Origin: Tubulanus polymorphus
Taxonomy: Eukaryota; Nemertea; Palaeonemertea; Tubulaniformes; Tubulanidae
Reading direction: 5' to 3'
NCBI RefSeq assembly: GCF_964204645.1
Contig: NC_134025.1
Coordinates: forward strand, 2,485,001-2,549,000
Length of the DNA stretch: 64,000 nucleotides
The translations under genes were made by a program, and so were the position numbers. The notes beneath the pieces were generated by a model, which worked only from the letters and a program-made list of their open reading frames with translations, did no database searches and was not told the origin of the DNA. Shown here piece after piece: positions 58,497 through 64,000 of this stretch; the first letter of the stretch is position 1; each line of letters starts with the position of its first letter.

Positions 58497-61400
58497 ATGA
58501 TGGACGACCTGTTTCGATTTGCTGGCGATATTGAGTTTAGTGAAGAAATTCCGATTCCTGGTCAAATCGCGGAAGTTAAACTAAAACAATATTCGGAAAC
58601 TTGTAACTTCCTCCAACACAAACGTCCGCTGACTCCAGAACATCCTTATTTCTTTGCTCAAGTTAATTCATTAGGTGGGTAGGAAAGTTTTGCCATTTTG
58701 AAAAATTTACTGCTTCATAATTAGGCTCGCTGAAACGGTTAAATCGCTCGGGCAACAAGTCCTATGACAGTTATTTAAAAGTTTCAACTCAACTGTAACT
58801 GAGCCAGTTTCTCACAATCGCTTTAAAGCAATCGAGTTGAAACAAACATAACTTTCACCAATCGGTCGTTGCAAGATATCAACAATCGATCGTTTCAGCT
58901 GCTAATAGCGTGATCACAATCGGAATCGCTGGTCCCGATATCAATGATGACGTTCATCCCGGAAACTGGAACAATACCGTTGGTTACCATAGCAACACTG
59001 GGCGGTGTTATACCTCGCACAAACTCGGGGCAAATACGGACGGTCAAAAATTCGGTATAAGTAAGTGAATTGATATATGATTTTATCGAATGTTAATTCT
59101 TGCGATGTTGGTCGTTTATTATATTTCATTCATTTCGTCAATTATTTTAGATGATATTTTTGGAGTTCTCGTCACTTACTTCGGTGAAACGATGTCCACT
59201 GTTATGTTTCTAAAAAATGGACAGCCAGTTGCGACTAGGTAAAAACACTGTGAATGTTTATTATCGATATTAGTCGTACATGATTTTACTGTTTTTGTCG
59301 TTAATCTTATCCGAATGTTACCGATTGTAATTTAGGTATCATTTTGAGCCGAATCATTCGAACTTTTTGCCGACTATCGCGTTAGAAAATGGACCGATAG
59401 ATTTGGGTCTAATGTGGCCTGAAGCGGCTCTCGGAATTCCCAAATACTCAGAGGTACGCGTTTGGCGTGTGTGAATTTTTTTTAATTGCTGTTTAAGAAT
59501 CTGGTGGTTGATCAATCACTCGTATTGCTGACCATTTCAGAAAAATATGCTGCATTGGATTCGTTCTCCATTAGTGCATTATGACGCGGCGCAAGATCAT
59601 TTCTTTTATGATGATCTTACAAGAGATGAACTTCCTATACAAAGTCCATTTCCGCTCTCTAGACGTAAGACTTCTGTACAAAATCATCACCGTTTCACTC
59701 GTCTTCGTGTTTCCGTGTAAATGTTATTCTTATGAATATTTTTTACAGAAATCCAACATTTCGAGGTTGTCATCAAAGAAACCAGTGATATCGGTGCCGC
59801 GAACTGTATCGCTATAGCAACGTGTAGTCCTATTAAACCTACACCAACATGCGAATTGTTACGTGATTATTTTTGTTGGCATCCGGATGGACAAGGTTTG
59901 CATCTACTACATCAGTATATACCGTCGTTACAATTCTAATGAATGCATTAACCCTTTCAATACGTCTACACCGCAGTGATAGATTTTGCTAGTACACCGC
60001 AGTGCGGTGTATTGATATAATTAGTTATTAGTAATTATCTCTCTTGAAAAAGGCAGCACCTGTCAAACATAGTGAAATACTAGTAACTAACGATACACTG
60101 CACCGCAGTGTAGATGCACCATAGTGGTATTCCCGTTATTCAACACACTAGGGTGGAATTTTTAAAAATGTTCAAATTATCTCCAGCACTATAGGGTATT
60201 AGTTAGTCAGCACTGAAAGGGTTAACTCTTTGATGCTTTGATATTTTCAGTACTGAAAATGAAAGTTGGTGAGAGAATGGGTTGGGGTATACTATACGAT
60301 CCAGCCCATAGAAGTGATGCTGATTTCGACGATAAGAAAGAACAGATGGTGCTGTGTTATGTTTCCATCGATTCCGTTATTGTTTATCATAAGATGATGT
60401 TACAGCCTCCTGGAGGCTGGTATCCGTTAGTACTGCTGCATCCGTACGGTACGAGCGCTGCTGCTATTCGATCGATATATTACGAGTGTTGTCGATTTAT
60501 TGAATATTTGATTATACGTATATTGACTACCGAATTATTCGTTTTAGCATCTAAGATTGAGATCGATATGCAGAGTAACACAACACCAAAAACATACACT
60601 AAGTTAGATGAATTGTTCCTTTCATCAATAACCGAAGCGTATGATATTCTGAATGATAATTCAAGGCTTACCGGTACGTATATAAGTAGGCAAAACACAC
60701 TTTGTATTGATGAAGAACTTGATGACTGTTTTATCTTTATGCTGGAATTTCAAAGGGATTGATTAGGATTCGTTGTTAAGTATTTGACATTGTGGCTGTT
60801 GTAGAAGCGAGGCTTTTGAACCATCAAAAAATACAGAAAATCAAGCTTGATTTTAGTGTAATCTATTTTTCACATTCGTCCGCTCTGGTAGGGGCTGCAG
60901 ATATTTTAAACGGGATGGCTGATTTTTAGAGGGGTGTATCTGAAAATGAATAAAACCTGTTGTGGAGAACGCCGATTGTAAACTTGTCTTCTTGTTTCAG
61001 CCATTGATGATTCGACGATCAGAGCATCAGAACAATTACAGTTCACGATTGATAAAACATTCTGTCGCGTGAAGTTAACTGGTGAACAGAAAGGAATTCA
61101 TGTGATTCAGTTACAGAAATCACTCACCCCTGAAAGCTGTTATTTCTATTTGGAAGTCCTCGGCGCTGGTATGTATCTATTTCTTCTCATCCGAAGTCTG
61201 TAGATTAATCAAATGTTAAAATGCTCTTCTTCTTTGTTGCGAAGGTGAAGATTCCGTGATCAGTATCGGGGTGGCTCCGTCGGATTTTGCGCTGAATAAA
61301 TATCCGGGTAAAACCGACGGATCCGTCGGATATACGTCGCGAGATGGTAAAATGTGGAATAATAATCAATCAGATGGTAACACTACCGGCAGGAGGTTCA

Positions 61401-63137
61401 CATCAGGTACTACTCTTATATTACTATTGATGACCTATATAGACACTGATCTCATTCATGTAAACTGGTGATTAATGAAAAGTTCTACTCCGAAGTTCAT
61501 ACATTGTCCAGTTTTGTTAAGATTTCCTTGTTTTACTGTCAGATTCATTTAAGCTATTGAGTTTCTGTGTGATATGTTGTCATAATCGCCCCTAATGATG
61601 GCTATTTTAGTCTCAACAGCTGAAATGTTGTAGTTTCAGTATAAGGCAAATAATTTCTCATAAATTTTCAGATTATCGTTTATTCCTATTTCTATGAAAC
61701 GTTCAGTAGTATATGACGTACGGTGATATTTCAGGTGATTGCGTCGGTTTAGAAGTTTCATCCTTTGATCACGTCCCTGTAATTCTGTTCAATAAGAATT
61801 ATCAAGCGGTCGGTACACGTTTCATGACGGTTGATAATTTGACCGAATTATTTCCTACGGTCGCGGTATACAGCGGTGGATCAGACGTCGATATCAATAT
61901 CGTTTGGCAAAATCGTATATCAGCGCCACCTGTCTTTCAAGTTGTAAGTTATCGTTTTGACGTTTCATTTTGAATGCTGTGTGGATGGCTTGATAATGAT
62001 TGATTTACTCGTGTTTCGTTATTACAGGCAAATGTTGAACATTGGTGTCTACCTGAAGGAGCTGAAGCAGATCCTCGAGATAACATCATTAATTTACAGT
62101 CATCTCATACAAACACTCAAATCTTACAGGCTCCTTACAGTTTACACAACGGTATATCATAACTGTTAATAGAATCCTCGCAAGCAATTCATTTGAACGA
62201 GAAAAACATTTTTTTCGCGTTTCTTTCCAGCGTACAACCATTTCGAAGTTAGCATCGTCGATGATTTCGACGCTGAAAGGCCGCCACCGGCTATCGGGCT
62301 TTGTACCGCGAGTCCAATCTACAAAAACGGACAGTCAAATTTTAAACAAGATTTCATTCGTTTCTGGGCTGTTGATGAAGGTATTTTTGTTCGAACTTAA
62401 TCGATCGGTAAACAAATCATACGCCAGTTTCATATGTAATGTTTAATTTGTAGCTTTAGGTGCCGTGAAGAAAGGTGACCTGATGGGTTGGGGTGTATTA
62501 TTTCCTGATGAAGAAATGTGCAGTGAAGAGTTAGTGATCTGTTATCTGACAATAAACCGTGATGTGGCATTGACACGTGTGTTATTCAACCCACCCGGAG
62601 GTCTATTTCCACTTGTTTTATGTCCAGCCGGAGGTACGAGTCAAATTCACCACCTTGCGATTCATTAAATAAACGAACTGAACCAAAGCAGCCCTGCACC
62701 ATCGATTCAGGCATACAAAATTTTAGTGTGAAGTGTTGGTGATCACTTTTTGAAAGTTTGTTGATAAAATGTCTTATTGTTTTAAAGTTGATCGAATACA
62801 AATGGAATTTGGGGCGACGATCATCGAAGAACATCCATTTTCAAAATCTGCCGTTAAAGAGTTGCTCGTTCACGCTAAACGAATGTTAGAGGAGGAATCG
62901 CAGACTATCGCTGATGGTAAAGACATCGAAGAATGGACGCTACGTAAAAATAAACAGAAATATTTACGCCCGGTTCCCGTAAAACAAGAGACGCCGACGT
63001 CTCGACCGCAGCAGCAGCAGCAGCGTAAACCTCAGAGATTGGAGGAAGTTGAAACGGGAATCTGGGATGTCAATCAAAGAGAACAAATCACTCATTTCGG
63101 TTCCGTTAAATCATCGAAAAGTTGTACAATTTTATAA
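58497..63137 (+). CDS. SPRYD3-like protein with internally duplicated SPRY modules (825 aa)
   Basis: Fifteen coding exons, phases continuous: 58497-58674, 58899-59054, 59151-59238, 59336-59453, 59541-59664, 59749-59895, 60251-60448, 60548-60673, 61001-61168, 61245-61406, 61735-61943, 62028-62151, 62231-62380, 62454-62633, 62788-63137. SPRY/B30.2 hallmarks include VGYHSNTGRCYTSH...GANTDGQKFG in the first module and VGYTSRDGKMWNNN in the third, and HFEV...GERMGWG and HFEV...GDLMGWG, with PPGGWYPLVL and PPGGLFPLVL, in the second and fourth. The two halves are therefore repeats of one two-module unit; human SPRYD3 is about half this length. The C-terminus has a polyglutamine stretch and ends KSSKSCTIL, a candidate CaaX prenylation box. 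SPRY domains bind proteins; the partner is unknown. The first exon has no extra domain. Confidence 0.82.
59952..60221. mobile_element. piggyBac-like MITE flanked by TTAA
   Basis: TTAA at 59948-59951 and at 60222-60225 flank a 270-bp non-coding segment. It starts CCCTTTCAATAC and ends with the reverse complement of CCCTTTCAGTGC. TTAA target sites and CCCTTT-type ends are typical of piggyBac. Internal ACCGCAGTG motifs repeat several times. It lies in an intron of the SPRY gene. Confidence 0.85.

Positions 63138-64000
<863 letters not shown>

Overview
This is a window of an animal nuclear genome. It is AT-rich, and all multi-exon genes have GT-AG introns of about 40 bp to 2 kb. The gene content is that of a bilaterian invertebrate: a Cys-loop receptor subunit, a Stum/SPEC3 protein, a FMRFamide-receptor-like GPCR, mitochondrial glycerol-3-phosphate dehydrogenase with EF-hands, and GLRX5. 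A marine lophotrochozoan (mollusc, annelid, nemertean or brachiopod type) is my best guess, but no single feature proves it. Exon models below were assembled by eye from reading frames, splice signals and phase continuity.

Layout. 0-3 kb: partial M1 aminopeptidase (-). 5.3-6.7 kb: unrecognised single-exon basic protein (-). 9.2-12.1 kb: divergent nicotinic-type Cys-loop subunit (+). 16.2-16.9 kb: small Thr-rich type I membrane protein (-). 19.9-20.9 kb: Stum/SPEC3 protein (+). 21.4-21.7 kb: Arg/Ser-rich terminal exon (-). 24.9-26.9 kb: secreted two-module PAN-like protein (+). 27.6-28.8 kb: mucin-like type I membrane protein with a coding minisatellite (-). 32.5-33.6 kb: GPCR (+). 34.3-38.0 kb: LRRC74-like leucine-rich-repeat protein (+), tail to tail with an EF-hand protein at 38.1-40.6 kb (-). 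43.4-51.1 kb: complete GPD2 (+, 15 coding exons). 52.6-55.3 kb: two intronless dCMP deaminase paralogues (-). 56.1-57.7 kb: GLRX5 (+). 58.5-63.1 kb: a SPRYD3-like protein that is internally duplicated and ends in a CaaX-like box (+).

There are no operons. Neighbours relate mainly by orientation: convergent LRRC74-like/EF-hand genes with 79 bp between stop codons, divergent DCTD2/GLRX5 starts 848 bp apart, and tandem DCTD copies. GPD2 and GLRX5 are both mitochondrial, and the DCTD pair feeds dUMP to thymidylate synthesis.

The non-coding DNA is rich in short non-autonomous elements. Clear cases are a PIF/Harbinger-like MITE with 43-bp perfect inverted repeats and TAA target duplication in GPD2 intron 14, a piggyBac-like MITE flanked by TTAA in an intron of the SPRY gene, and a 159-bp inverted-repeat element in the GLRX5 intron. 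There are also several foldbacks, a (TTGCA)n satellite tract, a TATG hairpin, a (TA)n tract at the window end, and two dispersed repeat families whose cores resemble the CUGAUGA...GAAA core of hammerhead ribozymes.
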